Source: Bradyrhizobium sp. NDS-1 (lineage in GTDB: Bacteria; Pseudomonadota; Alphaproteobacteria; Rhizobiales; Xanthobacteraceae). Taken from it: a stretch of DNA of 64,000 nt. How positions within the stretch are numbered: position 1 is the stretch's first letter; every line of letters starts with the position of its first letter. The DNA lies in assembly GCF_032918005.1 (NCBI RefSeq), contig NZ_CP136628.1, positions 1,411,501-1,475,500 of the forward strand. The letters are read 5' to 3'. Shown here piece by piece: positions 63,308 to 64,000 of this stretch. Made by a program: the position numbers and the translations under genes. The notes under the pieces are model-generated. The model searched no databases, was not told the DNA's origin, and saw nothing but the letters and a program-made list of their open reading frames with translations.

Positions 63308-63464
63308 CGCTACGCTCCCGCTGACGTCGCTTGCGCAGGTCGTCGATCGAGGCGGAGGCACCGATTTGCAACACTCGTGCGTGATCTCGCGCGAGCCCCG
63401 TTGCAAAGCGCGAGCGACGCATCTATAAAGCGCACCTCATTCAATCGAACCGGGAGGGATTTGC

Positions 63465-63539
63465 ATGATTTCGTCGCATTCGCAGATCGTACGCCCGCGC
63501 TCGATGATGTTCTGGCTCGGTATGTACGCGGCCTGTTAG
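63465..63539 (+). CDS. Possible 24-residue ORF with strong ribosome-binding site
   Basis: A 24-codon frame beginning MISSHSQIVRPRSMM and ending in WLGMYAAC, with GGGAGGG 6 bases before the ATG. The C-terminal half is hydrophobic. It lies between the emrB-like gene and an ABC exporter gene that starts 161 bases later, so it could be a leader peptide or a small membrane protein. It may also be a chance frame. Confidence 0.45.
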   Translation: MISSHSQIVRPRSMMFWLGMYAAC

Positions 63540-63700
63540 AGGCCTCTTCCGCCAGCTTCGATTGGGCCAAGGTTTCGACCAGGCGTCCCGATCGCCCCGC
63601 TTCCCAAGTCAAAGTCAGTTCTGAGTGACGCCGTTTCGGCCATCGCGGCCGGCCCGCGTCCATCGATGGAGCCGGCCCGCGCGAGCGGCCGGATGATGTC

Positions 63701-64000
63701 ATGACCACTCTGTCCAACAAGCCCGCCGCAATTCGCGTGGTGCTGCCCTTCGTATTCCGGCACTGGCTGAAGCAGCCCGGGCGCGGGCTCGTCGTGGCCG
63801 GCGGCCTGCTGGGTGCGACCGTCGCCGACCTGTTCATGCCGGTCTTCTCGGGACATCTGGTCGATGCGCTGACGCGCGGCCCGTCCGATTCCGACGCGCG
63901 CCACGCGGCGCTCACGGCATTCGGCGCCATCGTGGCGCTCGGCGCCGTCTCGATGGTGCTGCGGCTCATCGGCCTTCAGGCGATCGTGCCGTTCACGCTG
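63701..64000 (+). CDS. ABC transporter, start of transmembrane domain (partial)
   Basis: The first 100 codons of a gene that runs past the window edge. It begins MTTLSNKPAAIRVVLPFVFR and has two predicted membrane helices with VVAGGLLGATVADLFMPVFS and GAIVALGAVSMVLRLIGLQA, as in the N-terminal membrane domain of homodimeric ABC exporters (MsbA/MdlB-like). The ATPase domain is outside the window. The specificity is unknown. Confidence 0.85.
   Translation, partial: MTTLSNKPAAIRVVLPFVFRHWLKQPGRGLVVAGGLLGATVADLFMPVFSGHLVDALTRGPSDSDARHAALTAFGAIVALGAVSMVLRLIGLQAIVPFTL

Noticed and set aside
61742..63406. Minus-strand frame of about 550 codons antisense to the MFS gene
   Set aside because: It is rich in His, Arg, Gln and Glu, mirrored from hydrophobic codons of a 14-helix transporter; no domain.

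Overview
The window is chromosomal DNA of a high-GC alphaproteobacterium, almost certainly Bradyrhizobium or a close Bradyrhizobiaceae relative. I infer this from protein style, a perfect Irr-type iron control element in front of bacterioferritin, the thiOSGE-thiC order behind a TPP riboswitch, phosphatidylcholine-type lipid genes, and many short dispersed palindromic repeats (motifs such as GTCATTCCGGGGC or CTGTCATCCCCGCG). I saw no rRNA, tRNA, insertion sequence with a transposase, or CRISPR array.

Layout. 1-1187: end of one unidentified gene, then about 1.1 kb of non-coding repeat DNA. 1188-5217: a MoxR AAA+ ATPase and a CoxE-type VWA protein, a YeaQ-like membrane protein, a single-domain rhodanese and a mercaptopyruvate sulfurtransferase, separated by repeats. 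5219-12105: cell-envelope genes (L,D-transpeptidase, MltB-type lytic transglycosylase), a D-2-hydroxyacid dehydrogenase and the ABC-F factor EttA. 12136-23439: small secreted proteins, the bfd-bfr iron-storage pair, and single genes for a flavoprotein, DUF2277, a cytosolic collagen-like protein, a Fis-type HTH, SDR, J-domain, RidA, HD, GST and a uracil-glycosylase fold protein.

23516-25101 is a visibly AT-richer two-gene insert: a membrane-anchored protein followed by an abortive-infection-like (Abi_C) protein with a second, apparently DUF3085-like domain. This is the best candidate for an undescribed system. It ends in a perfect hairpin against thiC.

25115-30160 is the thiamin operon, read leftward from a TPP riboswitch through thiO, thiS, thiG and thiE to thiC, with repeats inserted in two of its gaps. 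30297-36537 holds a lytic transglycosylase, a zinc ribbon protein, a PRC-barrel protein and a complete polyamine-type ABC importer (ATPase, binding protein, two permeases). 36653-42526 includes DUF4403, a beta-propeller, an HTH regulator divergent from a DUF899 gene, a GIY-YIG nuclease gene enclosed by two inverted-repeat elements, and a cytochrome c. 42637-49587 includes a second L,D-transpeptidase and a lipid-flavoured group: GT4 glycosyltransferase, PmtA-like methyltransferase, Mpo1-like membrane protein, class III aminotransferase, phosphatidylserine decarboxylase; then Nudix. 49718-54806: FecR-domain protein, two divergent DUF2147 paralogs, a 27-residue membrane peptide and an extensin-like lipoprotein. 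55050-59059: an M20 deacylase with a taurine/nitrate-type permease and binding protein but no ATPase, then a Crp/Fnr regulator. 59075-64000: a DUF6665-like gene, a TetR regulator divergent from an EmrAB-type efflux pump with a perfect operator between them, a 24-codon ORF and the start of an ABC exporter.

Start sites were chosen from Shine-Dalgarno spacing and family start positions. Family names come from memory of motifs, not from a search.
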